Shown: piece after piece, positions 9,950 to 19,936 of the stretch
Layout of the letters: the number at the start of each line of letters is the position of its first letter
Position numbering within the stretch: position 1 is the first letter of the stretch
Origin: Winogradskyella psychrotolerans
GTDB lineage: Bacteria > Bacteroidota > Bacteroidia > Flavobacteriales > Flavobacteriaceae
Assembly (NCBI RefSeq): GCF_018860545.1
Contig: NZ_JAHKPN010000026.1
Location: 111,334-175,333 of the forward strand
DNA length: 64,000 nt
Reading direction: 5' to 3'
Position numbers and translations under genes: made by a program
The notes under the pieces: generated by a model
The model's database searches: none
Told to the model about the DNA's origin: nothing
The model's input: only the letters and a program-made list of their open reading frames with translations

Positions 9950-9962
9950 GCAACTAAGTTGC
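9950..9962. promoter_or_regulatory. Zur/Fur-type operator dyad 1
   Basis: GCAACTAAGTTGC is a perfect 5-bp inverted repeat around TAA, in the divergent region between the COG0523 gene and the Fur-family gene. It resembles the second dyad 38 bp to the right; aligned as TGCAACTnnnTTGC the two match at 12 of 14 positions. Position fits control of the leftward zinc operon. Confidence 0.6.
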
Positions 9963-9980
9963 GAAACTATAATATTTGTT

Positions 9981-10011
9981 TTGTAATTGCAACTTAATTG
10001 CATTAAATTTG
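9981..10011 (+). promoter_or_regulatory. Promoter of the Zur-like gene with embedded operator dyad 2
   Basis: A -33 TTG (9981-9983) and a -7 TAAATTTG (10004-10011) are spaced 23 nt start to start. Between them lies TGCAACTTAATTGCA (9988-10002), a 5-bp dyad matching the operator at 9950-9962. A repressor bound here would cover the promoter, so the gene is probably autoregulated. The -7 element ends 4 nt before the ATG, which predicts a leaderless mRNA. Confidence 0.65.
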
Positions 10012-10015
10012 TTTT

Positions 10016-10396
10016 ATGGGAATTGTAAGAAAAACTAAATCTGTAACCACAGTATTACAAATTTTTGAAGAAAATCAAGAGGCTAAATCGGTTGTAAATC
10101 TTATCGAACTTGTTAAGGATAAGATGAATAAAACAACTGTGTATCGTATTTTAGATAGGCTTGAGCAAGATGGAATTATTCATTCCTTTAATGGAAAAGA
10201 TGGTTTAAAATGGTATGCGAAGTGTAAAGGCTGTTCTGCTGAACATCATACAGATAAACATCCACATTTTCAGTGTACGGAATGTGATAAAGTTGAATGT
10301 TTATCTGTAGATATTAAAATTCCGACGATAAAAAATCATAAAGTAGAGTCTACTGATATTCTATTGACCGGACGCTGTGAGGTTTGCAGTGTCTGA
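10016..10396 (+). CDS. Fur-family metalloregulator, probably Zur
   Basis: A 126-residue Fur-superfamily repressor: N-terminal winged helix (about residues 1-80, with NKTTVYRILDRLEQDGII) followed by a dimerisation/metal domain. The structural zinc site is visible as two CxxC pairs, FQCTECDK and GRCEVCSV, and a His-rich segment (EHHTDKHPHF) lies just before them. Divergence from a COG0523 GTPase/MerC/FolE/TonB row makes zinc the likely effector, but iron (Fur) or peroxide (PerR) sensing is not excluded by sequence alone. Confidence 0.85.
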   Translation: MGIVRKTKSVTTVLQIFEENQEAKSVVNLIELVKDKMNKTTVYRILDRLEQDGIIHSFNGKDGLKWYAKCKGCSAEHHTDKHPHFQCTECDKVECLSVDIKIPTIKNHKVESTDILLTGRCEVCSV

Positions 10397-10493
10397 GTGT
10401 AGTTGAAATCTCTTCGGTATACTATCGGCTCATTATTTATGATGATTCTATGATAAGTTAATAAGACTAAATCCTAAAGTTCTTTTTATAATT

Positions 10494-10516
10494 TATGCTT
10501 TTTAGTGTAAAGCATA
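10494..10516. terminator. Short hairpin after the peroxiredoxin-like gene
   Basis: TATGCTTT and AAAGCATA form an 8-bp stem between the convergent ends of the Zur-like and peroxiredoxin-like genes. The T-tract is poor on either strand, so terminator function is uncertain. Confidence 0.3.
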
Positions 10517-10518
10517 GA

Positions 10519-11169
10519 TTAGCCTAATTTTTTAAGCGCATCAATAATTTCATCTGGTTCAGAGCGTGTCCTATAATCTACATTAACGTAATTCCATTTT
10601 ATAATACCATCCGTATCTACAATAAATGTAGCAGGAATCGGTAAAACATTAGCATTGCCATTATTAATTTTCTTTAAATCGAGTCCTCGATCAACGCGCA
10701 TATGCTCCATTAAAAATTCTGGAACTTCCCAAGCCACACCATATTGTGAAGCTATCTTTGCGTCTTGGTCAGATAACACTGTAAATGCCATGGTGTTGAT
10801 TTCATTTTCCGTTAAAGAATCATCCGGCACTTCTGGACTAATAGCCACTAATGTAGTACCTAAATCTTCAATATCACTTAGTTTCGCTTGCAATGCTCTT
10901 AATTGTAAGTTGCAATATGGACACCAGCTACCACGATAAAAAGTGACTACAACAGGGCCTTTTTTTAGTAAACCAGACAAAGAAATGAGTTGTCCTTTTG
11001 GGTTTGGTAATTCAAAATCGATTGCCTTATCTCCAATTTTTAAGGCATCTTTTCCTTCTTCAAAGGCTTTAGCTTTCTCTATAACAGCATCAACACCTTG
11101 CATAAATTCAGGTTTTGCGTTTCGTCCTGCTGCAATTTTAGCGTCGGTTTGTTCTTTTAGTGTTTTCAT
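10519..11169 (-). CDS. Peroxiredoxin-like protein (AhpC/TSA, Bcp-type)
   Basis: A 216-residue thioredoxin-fold protein. The active site RGSWCPYCNLQL has Cys-Pro-Tyr-Cys rather than the single peroxidatic Cys of classical peroxiredoxins. Homologues are annotated AhpC/TSA and are thought to reduce peroxides. The N-terminal ~40 residues are helical and there is no signal peptide, so it should be cytoplasmic. It follows the M16 peptidase gene by 71 bp in the same direction; no functional link is clear. Confidence 0.85.
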   Translation of the reverse strand: MKTLKEQTDAKIAAGRNAKPEFMQGVDAVIEKAKAFEEGKDALKIGDKAIDFELPNPKGQLISLSGLLKKGPVVVTFYRGSWCPYCNLQLRALQAKLSDIEDLGTTLVAISPEVPDDSLTENEINTMAFTVLSDQDAKIASQYGVAWEVPEFLMEHMRVDRGLDLKKINNGNANVLPIPATFIVDTDGIIKWNYVNVDYRTRSEPDEIIDALKKLG

Positions 11170-11240
11170 TTTATGTTTTTAATATATAGTAATTTTTAAA
11201 TTATCGACTAAAATTCAATTTAGCCATAATCGATTACCTA

Positions 11241-14099
11241 TTATTCGTCCTTAATCTTATTTAACTCCGTATTGTCAGCATTCAACAACACAGCATCTCC
11301 AAATCCTAAGGCCTTCAATTTATCTAATTGTGTTTCAGCATCACCAACAATTACATAAATCATTTGATGAGGTTTTATATATTTTTCAGCTAGTGCTTTA
11401 ATGGCGTCTACGCTTAAATCCTTTACAACTTTTTGGCGTTGTTTGGCATAATCGTCTGCATAACCATAATTACTAATGTTACTCAACATGTTTAATTTAG
11501 AACCTAAGGTTTCAAACGCTCGAGCACTACTTTTTAAAGTGAATCCTTTTGTGATTTCTAAGTCACTTTCATTATAATTTGTGCCGTAATTTTCTAGAAT
11601 TTCTTTTACTAAAGCCGTAGACTCATAGGTAACATTCGTGCGAACAGAACTGCTAATTGAGAATTCACCTGCATTAGAGTCACCATCAAATCTAGAACGA
11701 ATTCCATAGGTATAGCCTTTGGCTTCACGTAATTCTTGGGTTAATTGCGAAGCAAAACTACCACCTCCTAATCTGTAATTCATTACGGTAGCTGCATAAT
11801 AATCAGCATCGGTAGCTTTTAACGACGGATGTCCAAATGTGATAACGGATTGTTTTGCACCTGGTACATCATAAAAATAAACTTTTGAGGTTTCTGGTGT
11901 TATTGCTTGTGGTACTTCTGGTATTTCAACTGGTTTAGATGCCCAAGTTGTATTTATAGTTTCTAAAGCGGTTATAACTTGGTTTTCTGAAATGGAACCT
12001 ACAACGTGTACATTCGTCAGTTTTGGTGTTAATTTAGTCGCATAGAAATCTTGTAAATCTGAAATCGTGATTGCATTTACTGAAGCCTCCGTACCATTAT
12101 TGTCGTACGCTAAAATGTTATTTTCACCATATATTAATTTTGAAAATTCGTTATCAGCAATGCTGTTTGGGTTTGCTTTTTGACGTTGAATTCTACTTAT
12201 AGTGCTTTGCTTTAATAAGTTGAATTCGTCTTCATCCCAACGTGGTTCTAAAAGGATTTCAGTGACTAAAGCCATAGTGTCATCAAAGTGTTTGGCTAGG
12301 GTAGTTCCTGAAATCGTAACACTATTATCAGTCGCATAACTGTAAATTTGAGCCCCTAAACTTTCAATTGCATTTTCTAAGGCTTCTGGTGTTTTGTTTT
12401 TAGTGCCTTTGGTCATTAAATTAGCCATAAGATTTGACACTCCAACGTTATCAATATCTTCTAAAAGTAAACCTCCTTTTATTTCTATTTCAAACTCTAC
12501 TAAGGGAACCTCTGTATTTTCAATACCTAACACTTTAATACCAGAATCTAAGTCGCGTTTCCATACTGTAGGAATTACCAAATCTGGACTTTTACCATAT
12601 GCTGGTTCTACAGATCTATCAAAACTACTTGGTGTTTTTTCGTATTCTGCTGCAAGACTAGCATCAAACGTATCTTCTGCTCCTTCTATAATTTCCTCTT
12701 CCACAACCGTCGCTAATTGGGAATCCTCTAATATTAAATCTGTTTGACCTTTTGGGACAAAGCTAGTCGCAATAAAATTCTGATCTTTAATATAAGTATT
12801 GTAAACGCGCATCACATCTTCAGGAGTTACCGCCAAAATATTTTTCACATCTTGATTTATAAATCCAGGATCTCCTGCAAAAATTTCATATTGTGCCAAC
12901 TGAAAGCCTTTGCCTAAAACACTAGATAATCCGCTGTAAAACTCTGTTTCTTGTCCGGCTTTAATTCGATTTAGATCGGTTTCGGAAATACCATTCAATT
13001 CAAATTCTTTAAAGCCTTCATTGATACCATTAGCTACGGTGTTTAAATTGGTTTGGTCGAATGCTGTAATATTAAGCATTAATTGTCCGGCAATTTCAGA
13101 AGAATATTGATACATTCTAACATTGCTTGTCAATTGTTGATTTTCAACCAAAACTTTATATAATGGTGCTTTTTTACCTTCAGTTAAATATTGCGATAAT
13201 ACGGTTAGTGCATAGGTGTCTGGATGATATTCATATACCGTTGGCCAAGTCATTGTTAATCTAGGAGCTCGCGCAAAATTATCTTCGTAAAACAAGCGTT
13301 TAGACCATTTTAAAGTCACAGGTTGCTTTTCCATAGCAGGAATAGCTTCTCCTTTTGGAATTTCATCAAAATACTTTTTTACCCAGGCTTTGGTTTGCGT
13401 GACATCAATATCTCCAGCAATGGTTAAGGTGACGTTATTTGGCACATACCAACGTTTGTAAAACTCTTTAACATCATCTAATGTCGCATTTTGTAAATCC
13501 TCTAAAGATCCGATAACTTCCCAGCTGTAGGGATGACCTTCAGGGTATAAATTGCTATTAATTACACCTGCATTAAAACCATAAGGTTGGTTGTCTACAC
13601 GCTGACGTTTTTCATTTTTAACCACTTGTTTTTCTTTTGCCAGAACAGGTTCTGTAACTGTATTTATAAAATAACCGAGTTTGTCGGCTTCGGCCCAAAT
13701 CATTTTTTCTAAAGCATCTTTTGGTACGGTTTGAAAGTAATTGGTACGATCACGACTTGTAGAACCATTAGCACCAGAACCGCCAATACGTGCGCTCATT
13801 TGGTCTAAGCCACCTTTTCCAAGGTTTTCAGATTCTAAGAATAGAAGGTGCTCAAATAAATGTGCAAATCCTGTTCTTCCTTCTTTTTCTCTTGCGGAAC
13901 CCACATGAGCAGTTAAAGCTACAGCAGCAACAGGGTCAGATTTATCGACATGAAGAATAACTTGTAAGCCGTTATCTAAAGTAAATTTTTCGAACGCTAC
14001 TTTAAATTCAGGTTCCGTTGCTTTGATCTCGTTTTGTTTGCAAGACCATATTGTAAAAAGCACTAATAAGGCTAGAAATATTGATTTGATGTATTTCAT
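11241..14099 (-). CDS. M16 family zinc peptidase, two-domain, lipoprotein
   Basis: A 952-residue protein with a lipobox signal (TIWSCKQN). The first half carries the inverted zinc motif HxxEH (FAHLFEHLLFL) with the distal Glu in the following helix. The second half has the inactive M16 partner domain with the conserved RLGGGSFASQL and YTYGIRS segments. Both halves form the clamshell of pitrilysin/processing-protease-type enzymes. Location is probably periplasmic, membrane-anchored. It follows the M14 peptidase gene by 91 bp in the same direction, making a likely peptide-degrading pair. Confidence 0.93.
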   Translation of the reverse strand: MKYIKSIFLALLVLFTIWSCKQNEIKATEPEFKVAFEKFTLDNGLQVILHVDKSDPVAAVALTAHVGSAREKEGRTGFAHLFEHLLFLESENLGKGGLDQMSARIGGSGANGSTSRDRTNYFQTVPKDALEKMIWAEADKLGYFINTVTEPVLAKEKQVVKNEKRQRVDNQPYGFNAGVINSNLYPEGHPYSWEVIGSLEDLQNATLDDVKEFYKRWYVPNNVTLTIAGDIDVTQTKAWVKKYFDEIPKGEAIPAMEKQPVTLKWSKRLFYEDNFARAPRLTMTWPTVYEYHPDTYALTVLSQYLTEGKKAPLYKVLVENQQLTSNVRMYQYSSEIAGQLMLNITAFDQTNLNTVANGINEGFKEFELNGISETDLNRIKAGQETEFYSGLSSVLGKGFQLAQYEIFAGDPGFINQDVKNILAVTPEDVMRVYNTYIKDQNFIATSFVPKGQTDLILEDSQLATVVEEEIIEGAEDTFDASLAAEYEKTPSSFDRSVEPAYGKSPDLVIPTVWKRDLDSGIKVLGIENTEVPLVEFEIEIKGGLLLEDIDNVGVSNLMANLMTKGTKNKTPEALENAIESLGAQIYSYATDNSVTISGTTLAKHFDDTMALVTEILLEPRWDEDEFNLLKQSTISRIQRQKANPNSIADNEFSKLIYGENNILAYDNNGTEASVNAITISDLQDFYATKLTPKLTNVHVVGSISENQVITALETINTTWASKPVEIPEVPQAITPETSKVYFYDVPGAKQSVITFGHPSLKATDADYYAATVMNYRLGGGSFASQLTQELREAKGYTYGIRSRFDGDSNAGEFSISSSVRTNVTYESTALVKEILENYGTNYNESDLEITKGFTLKSSARAFETLGSKLNMLSNISNYGYADDYAKQRQKVVKDLSVDAIKALAEKYIKPHQMIYVIVGDAETQLDKLKALGFGDAVLLNADNTELNKIKDE

Positions 14100-14190
14100 A
14101 ATTAAGTATTTGAGTGATAATGTATATATGATCTGTTGGCTTCAACCGAAGCTTAATCTTGTTAAATTTTAGTTTTAGCAATAGTTTGAA

Positions 14191-16674
14191 TTATAATTCA
14201 TAAGCGTTGTTGTTCACCATAAATATTGAATTGACAAAAAACAATTTACCGTTTTCCCAAAAGCTTCTAAAAAGAGGATTGTCGACCATATAAATAAAAC
14301 TACCATTTCCCATGGTTTCTTCGCCAAAAACTAAAGTCTGGTCTAAGTTTTTTACGGCATTTTGGCCAGCAAAACCAGAATAGACTTTGGTGTCATTTAA
14401 GTAAGCTACATTATAGCCACTATCTAATAAGTTGTATGCAGAACTGCCTAACTTCAATGTAAAATAGTTGTCTTCATAACCAAAAGCCATTGGATGTGTG
14501 TTATCTACTTTGGCATTAAAAATAGCTCCAGTAATTAAATTATTACTGTATTCGCGTTCGCGATCGGCATAAGGAGTGAGGTTATCTTTTTGGTCATCAT
14601 CATCTTCAGAATCTTTATAGCTTAAACTAAAGCCATCTTTCCCTGCAAAACTTCTTAATGCTCCATCTATAGCAATGACTTTTCCTCCTGCACGCACCCA
14701 TTCTTTAAGTTTGGTCATGTTGTCTTCCGATAGTACTTTTCTATAATTACCATTTGGTAGAATTAAAACGTTGTATTTATTTAAGTTGGTATTACTAAAA
14801 TCATCTGTGTTAATTGAGGTGACTGGGTAATGTAATTGTTGCTCAAAGAAATGCCAAATCTCACCATAATTTAACGATGATGTACCATCACCTGAGAGCA
14901 CAGCAATTTTTTGTTGGTTAACTAGTTTAATGTCTGGTGAGCCAATATCTGGTGTTTTTTGAGAAAATCCAGAAGTAATTTCTGTTAATGGATGCGCATG
15001 CTCTTGTGCAATACCATTTAATTTTGAAACCATTTTTTCAATATGCTTATTGTCGCCTTTAGTGATAATTAAAGAACCACGACCAAAGGTTTTATCATTA
15101 GAAGAAAATGGCTTTTCTGTAAAACGCACCTTAAAATCTTGTTTTAATAATGCTGCTAAAAACTGAGCATCTTCCATAGAGTCCCATTTACTCACATAAC
15201 CGTAAGCATCGTTTAAAACCTGAAGCGATTTTTTACTCGCCATTGTATTACTGCTCACTTTAGATGTGGTAGCAATAGCATCCAATCCATAAGCATAAGG
15301 CAGTGACCAAGCTGTAATATCATAGGTCAATGAGTCCGAAAGTAATGTGTTGGGTTCAAACAGAACCTTAACCATTTTGCCTTTTGGTTGGTTAGAATGT
15401 ACCACCAAAGCATTACTGTCTACATTGAAACTACCTTGTTCACCCGTCGCATAATGGTAGCCAGATACTTTTGAACTTGTCGCATTTTCAAATGCAATTT
15501 GATGTTTGTTTAATAACGTTTTCAAGCTGCTCAGTTTGTCTTCATTACCTTTTAAAACGTAGCTTTTATATTTTAGATTGGCATTATTAAAAAACTTTTT
15601 AAACTCAGTATTTAATTGTTTGGCGTTTTTTGAAGCCATTTCCACTGTAGAAATTCCTGTGGTGGTATGATGTGTTAAGCGTTCTACCAAAGTCAAAACA
15701 TGGCCTTCGTCATTTAAAATTCCCAAACCTGCCATACCATGACCACCTTGTTCGTAAGTCATGCCCATAGCGCCCATAAAAGTTGGGTAGGTATCACCAT
15801 AACTCGGATACAATAAATCAAAACGTTCTCTAGTAAAAAATAACCAGCCTTCAGCATCAAAATATTTGGCATGATTTTGTCCTATTTGCGTCTGAAAATC
15901 ACGTTGCCAATCTGTTATAATTTCATGAAACGGTTCTGCAGCAGGAGCAAAATAATACGGTTCGTTAATACCTTGCTCATGAAAATCGACATGCACATGC
16001 GGCATCCATTTGTTATAAACCTCTAAACGCTGTTCTGTCTCAACTTGTGTGGCCCAAACCCAGTCTCTATTTAAATCAAAAAGGTAATGGTTTGGTCGTC
16101 CGCCTGGCCAAGGTTCGTTGTGTTCACTAGCTTGTTTGTCTATGTCATAAGGTGTACTTGCAGTTTCATTATACCAATTGATATAACGGTCTCTACCATC
16201 CGGATTTACACTGGGGTCAATAATTACAATCGTATTATTTAGTAAATCTTGTTCTTCAGATAGCAATTTGTAAAGAGTAAGCATTGCAGCTTCAGAACTA
16301 GACGCTTCGTTGCCATGTACATTATAACTCAGCCAAACTATAGCCGTATCTGTAGCTGTTGGTTCGCCATCTAATAAGCCGGCGTTTTTTAGGTTGTTTT
16401 CTCTTATGGTCTCAAGATTTTTCATGTTAGCTTCACTAGTTACAAAAGCTAAATACATGTTTCTACGTTCATTGGTTTTTCCGTAGTTAACCAATTTTAC
16501 TTGATTGGGAACAGCAGTTTCAACAGCCTTAAAATAATCAATAACCTGATGATTTCTACTAAATTGTGTTCCAATGTCGTAACCTAAAACGTCATTAGGA
16601 GATGGAATAGTTTGTGCTGATGTTAAGGATAGACTACCAAAAACGACCAATAGAACGAAGACTAATTTTTGCAT
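14191..16674 (-). CDS. M14 family zinc carboxypeptidase, exported
   Basis: An 827-residue exported protein (signal ending LTSAQ). The N-terminal ~350 residues form the M14 catalytic domain: zinc motif NVHGNEASSSEA, the substrate-binding Asn-Arg (FDLNRDW) and the third zinc ligand in HVDFHEQG. After about residue 560 comes a glutamine-amidotransferase-like Rossmann region (VLSGDG, VLILPNGNYRKVL, WVRAGGKVIAIDG), common in large Bacteroidota M14 proteins. It heads the leftward row M14-M16-peroxiredoxin-like. Confidence 0.92.
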   Translation of the reverse strand: MQKLVFVLLVVFGSLSLTSAQTIPSPNDVLGYDIGTQFSRNHQVIDYFKAVETAVPNQVKLVNYGKTNERRNMYLAFVTSEANMKNLETIRENNLKNAGLLDGEPTATDTAIVWLSYNVHGNEASSSEAAMLTLYKLLSEEQDLLNNTIVIIDPSVNPDGRDRYINWYNETASTPYDIDKQASEHNEPWPGGRPNHYLFDLNRDWVWATQVETEQRLEVYNKWMPHVHVDFHEQGINEPYYFAPAAEPFHEIITDWQRDFQTQIGQNHAKYFDAEGWLFFTRERFDLLYPSYGDTYPTFMGAMGMTYEQGGHGMAGLGILNDEGHVLTLVERLTHHTTTGISTVEMASKNAKQLNTEFKKFFNNANLKYKSYVLKGNEDKLSSLKTLLNKHQIAFENATSSKVSGYHYATGEQGSFNVDSNALVVHSNQPKGKMVKVLFEPNTLLSDSLTYDITAWSLPYAYGLDAIATTSKVSSNTMASKKSLQVLNDAYGYVSKWDSMEDAQFLAALLKQDFKVRFTEKPFSSNDKTFGRGSLIITKGDNKHIEKMVSKLNGIAQEHAHPLTEITSGFSQKTPDIGSPDIKLVNQQKIAVLSGDGTSSLNYGEIWHFFEQQLHYPVTSINTDDFSNTNLNKYNVLILPNGNYRKVLSEDNMTKLKEWVRAGGKVIAIDGALRSFAGKDGFSLSYKDSEDDDDQKDNLTPYADREREYSNNLITGAIFNAKVDNTHPMAFGYEDNYFTLKLGSSAYNLLDSGYNVAYLNDTKVYSGFAGQNAVKNLDQTLVFGEETMGNGSFIYMVDNPLFRSFWENGKLFFVNSIFMVNNNAYEL

Positions 16675-16814
16675 TTAATTTAAAATTAAGGTTGTAAGCT
16701 AGTAAAGATAGGTAGTGCAACTGAATTAACTAAAAATTAGCAGATAAAAAATTGAAGAGCCTTATATTTATGCCGAATTTATGATTTGTTATTTTACAAT
16801 TATAAAAATAACGT

Positions 16815-16923
16815 CTGTTCGAGTGAATACTATGATTGCAATGAATAGAATTTGTCTCGAGAACTTTAATTTCAATTAGAGATAAGTTCTCGGTACGATT
16901 TTAAAAGAATATTACTCGAACTG
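16815..16923. repeat. Inverted pair of an interspersed ~50-bp repeat
   Basis: The left copy (16815-16864) begins CTGTTCGAGTGA and ends TGTCTCGAGAAC. The right copy (16886-16923) is its inverted, 12-bp shorter relative, beginning GTTCTCGGTACG and ending ACTCGAACTG. A third copy, direct and also 50 bp long, is at 37855-37904. The pair lies in the 277-bp gap between the divergent M14 and bshC genes and could fold into a long hairpin. Confidence 0.65.
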
Positions 16924-16951
16924 ACGTCGAATAGAAATTTTGATTTTATAA

Positions 16952-18562
16952 ATGAATTCCAAACCAACCATCCACTATATTCCGTTTAAGGATACCAATT
17001 ATTTCTCAGATTTTATATGTGATTATCTCGCAGAAAAACCGGAATTAGAAGCCTTTTACCATCGTTTTCCAAAGCTTGAAAATTTTGAAGCTCAGATAAA
17101 AGAGAAGTCTGCATCGTTCAAAACTGAAACGAGAACTGTATTAACGGAAGTTTTAAAACTGCAATACAAAAACCTTAATCTTTCAGATGTAACGTCAAAA
17201 AATATTGAAAATTTACATCTAGAAAATACCTTCACCATTACCACAGGGCATCAATTAAACCTGTTTACTGGACCATTGTATTTCTTGTACAAAATTATTT
17301 CAACTATAAATTTAACAAAGCAATTAAAAGCCGCATATCCAAACTATAATTTTGTGCCCATCTATTGGATGGCCTCAGAAGACCATGATTTTGAAGAAAT
17401 CAATTACTTCAATTTTAAAGGAAAAAAGATTCAGTGGAACTCTAACCAAACAGGAGCTGTCGGTCATTTTAATACGGAAGGATTAGACGATGTTTTTAAT
17501 ATTATTTCTTTAGAATTTGGAGAAGGTAAAAACGCAGAACAATTAAAAACATGGTTCAAGGAAGCGTATTTAAAACATCATAATTTAGCAGATGCGACAC
17601 GCTATTTAGCCAACGAATTGTTTGGCGAACACGGATTAGTGATTTTAGATGCTGACGATAGGGCATTAAAACGTTTGTTTATTCCACAGATGCAAAAAGA
17701 AATGCTAGAACAAAGAGCATTTAAAACGGTATCTGAAACCAATAAGAAATTAGAAGCCTTAGATTTAAAAATTCAGGTGAATCCAAGAGAAATAAATCTA
17801 TTCTATATAAAAGATGGTTTGCGCGAACGTATTGTTGAAATGGATGGAGTGTTTTCAGTGCTTGATACTGATATGTCTTGGAGCAAGAGTGAGCTACTAG
17901 AACACCTCGATGAGGAGCCAGAACGATTTTCTCCAAACGTAATTATGAGACCGTTATATCAAGAAGTTATTCTACCGAACCTTTGCTACATTGGTGGTGG
18001 AGGTGAAATGATTTATTGGTTACAATTAAAATCTAATTTTGAAGCGCAGAATGTCACATTTCCGATGTTGCTATTGAGAAATTCAGCGTTAATAAAAACA
18101 ACGAAGCAAGCCGAAAAGCTAGAAAGTTTAAATATTTCTGACCAAGATTTATTTTTAAATAGACACTCGTTTATTAACAAAAAAGTTAGAAAAATTTCGA
18201 ATATAGATATTGATTTTTCAGATCAAATAGCACATTTAGAAGCTCAGTTTAAATCCCTTTATGATTTAGCAGAACAAACCGATAAATCATTTTTTGGTGC
18301 CGTAAAAGCACAAGAAGTCAAACAATTGAATGGCTTAAAACATCTTGAAAAACGATTACTACAAGCACAAAAGCGAAAATTAGCAGATCAAATTAGCCGT
18401 TGTACAGAATTACAAGAGCAATTGTTTCCTAATCAAAGTTTACAAGAAAGAAATACTAATTTTTCGGAATTATATTTAGAATTTGGAGACCAATTAATTC
18501 CTGAAATACTAAAAGCCTTAGAACCTTTAAAAGGTGAATTCCTAATATTAAATTTAAAATAG
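16952..18562 (+). CDS. bshC: Bacillithiol biosynthesis cysteine-adding enzyme BshC
   Basis: A 536-residue protein of the BshC family, which adds cysteine to glucosaminyl-malate in the last step of bacillithiol synthesis. Diagnostic segments are TTGHQLNLFTGPLYFLYK near residue 98, PIYWMASEDHDFEEI near residue 142, and LCYIGGGGEMIYWLQL in the second half; a coiled-coil region lies in the last ~150 residues. Length is typical. The PLP decarboxylase gene starts 3 bp after its stop, so the two are translationally linked. The bshA and bshB genes are not in this window. Confidence 0.95.
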   Translation: MNSKPTIHYIPFKDTNYFSDFICDYLAEKPELEAFYHRFPKLENFEAQIKEKSASFKTETRTVLTEVLKLQYKNLNLSDVTSKNIENLHLENTFTITTGHQLNLFTGPLYFLYKIISTINLTKQLKAAYPNYNFVPIYWMASEDHDFEEINYFNFKGKKIQWNSNQTGAVGHFNTEGLDDVFNIISLEFGEGKNAEQLKTWFKEAYLKHHNLADATRYLANELFGEHGLVILDADDRALKRLFIPQMQKEMLEQRAFKTVSETNKKLEALDLKIQVNPREINLFYIKDGLRERIVEMDGVFSVLDTDMSWSKSELLEHLDEEPERFSPNVIMRPLYQEVILPNLCYIGGGGEMIYWLQLKSNFEAQNVTFPMLLLRNSALIKTTKQAEKLESLNISDQDLFLNRHSFINKKVRKISNIDIDFSDQIAHLEAQFKSLYDLAEQTDKSFFGAVKAQEVKQLNGLKHLEKRLLQAQKRKLADQISRCTELQEQLFPNQSLQERNTNFSELYLEFGDQLIPEILKALEPLKGEFLILNLK

Positions 18563-18565
18563 TCA

Positions 18566-19936
18566 ATGCATCATATTGATATTGAGTTAATTGAAATGAC
18601 ATTAGATGTCATGAAATATGTCATCGGTAGAGTTTCTGCAACAGAACATGAAATAGGCAAACCTAAAAAAGCTGAAGAATTAAAAGCAATAGTAGGCGAA
18701 ACCGTAACGCCAAAAGGTGTGGGTGGAGAATATGCTTTTAATCTGTGGAAAGCACATTTAGCAAAAACAAATGTACCAGTAGACCATCCTAGGAATTTAG
18801 CATTTGTACCAGCGTCGCCAACGAAGGCTGCTATTATGTTCGACTTAATAACGTCGGCATCAAGTATACATGGTGCGTATTGGATGGAAGGTGCCGGAGG
18901 TATTTTTTGTGAAAATGAAGCTATGAAATGGATTGTGTCCTTAACAGGTTTACCAGAAGGTGCTTTTGGTGTGTTTACAAGTGGAGGTACAGCAGCCAAT
19001 TTATCAGCGATAGTAACTGCTAGAGAGCATTGGCGAGAAAATCCGGAATTTAAAAGAGAAAAGGGTTTAATAATAACATCCTTAGGTGCACATTCTTCCA
19101 TAAAATCTATGGCTAAAGTGGCCGATGTTGATATACTTTTGGTAGATTCTGAAGAACATTTAACAGGTGATGCACTAAAAGAAACTATTGCAACTTTAAC
19201 AGAACATCAACGTAAATGTTTATTTGCTGTTGTGGCAACTGGTGGAACAACAAATGCAGGTATTATTGATGAGTTAGATAGCATTGCTGCGGTTTGCGAA
19301 GCTGAGAATTTATGGTTTCATGTCGATGCAGCTTATGGAGGAGGGGCTTTGGTGGCTGATTCGGTTCGACATTTATTTAAAGGTATCGAAAAAGCAGATA
19401 GTATTACCATAGATCCCCATAAATGGATGTTTTCACCTTACGATTGTGGTGCGGTTATTTACAAGAATATGGAATTGGCAAAAAATGCCCATTCGCAACA
19501 AGGATCATATCTCGAAATCTTTAAAGATGAAGGCGCTCACGGTTTTAATCCAACCGATTATCAAATTCAATTAACACGAAGAGTGAGAGGCTTACCATTA
19601 TGGTTCTCATTAGCAACTCATGGTACCGACCGTTATAAGGAAGCTGTAGAACGTGGTTTAGAATTAGCACAAATTGCAGGAAGACTCATTGAAGCGCATC
19701 CAAAATTAGAATTGGTTAGAGAGCCAAGCTTATCTTGTGTATTATACCGAAGAATAGGTTGGAAGCCGGAAGATTATACACATTGGACTTATGAAAATCA
19801 TGAAAAAGGATTTGCTTTAGTCACACCTACCAAATGGAAAAATGGTGATACTTACGAAACGTGTTCGCGTTTTTGTTTTATAAATCCAGATACAACGGAG
19901 AAGGATATTGCAATGATTTTGGCGACTATGGAATAA
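18566..19936 (+). CDS. PLP-dependent amino acid decarboxylase (group II)
   Basis: A 456-residue type I fold PLP enzyme. The Schiff-base lysine is Lys286 in TIDPHKWMFSPYDCG; upstream are the phosphate-binding FTSGGTAANLSA and the cofactor-contacting HVDAAYGGG. This is the aromatic-L-amino-acid/glutamate decarboxylase family; the substrate cannot be named. It begins 3 bp after bshC and shares its transcript. Link to thiol chemistry is possible from the coupling but unproven. Confidence 0.88.
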   Translation: MHHIDIELIEMTLDVMKYVIGRVSATEHEIGKPKKAEELKAIVGETVTPKGVGGEYAFNLWKAHLAKTNVPVDHPRNLAFVPASPTKAAIMFDLITSASSIHGAYWMEGAGGIFCENEAMKWIVSLTGLPEGAFGVFTSGGTAANLSAIVTAREHWRENPEFKREKGLIITSLGAHSSIKSMAKVADVDILLVDSEEHLTGDALKETIATLTEHQRKCLFAVVATGGTTNAGIIDELDSIAAVCEAENLWFHVDAAYGGGALVADSVRHLFKGIEKADSITIDPHKWMFSPYDCGAVIYKNMELAKNAHSQQGSYLEIFKDEGAHGFNPTDYQIQLTRRVRGLPLWFSLATHGTDRYKEAVERGLELAQIAGRLIEAHPKLELVREPSLSCVLYRRIGWKPEDYTHWTYENHEKGFALVTPTKWKNGDTYETCSRFCFINPDTTEKDIAMILATME

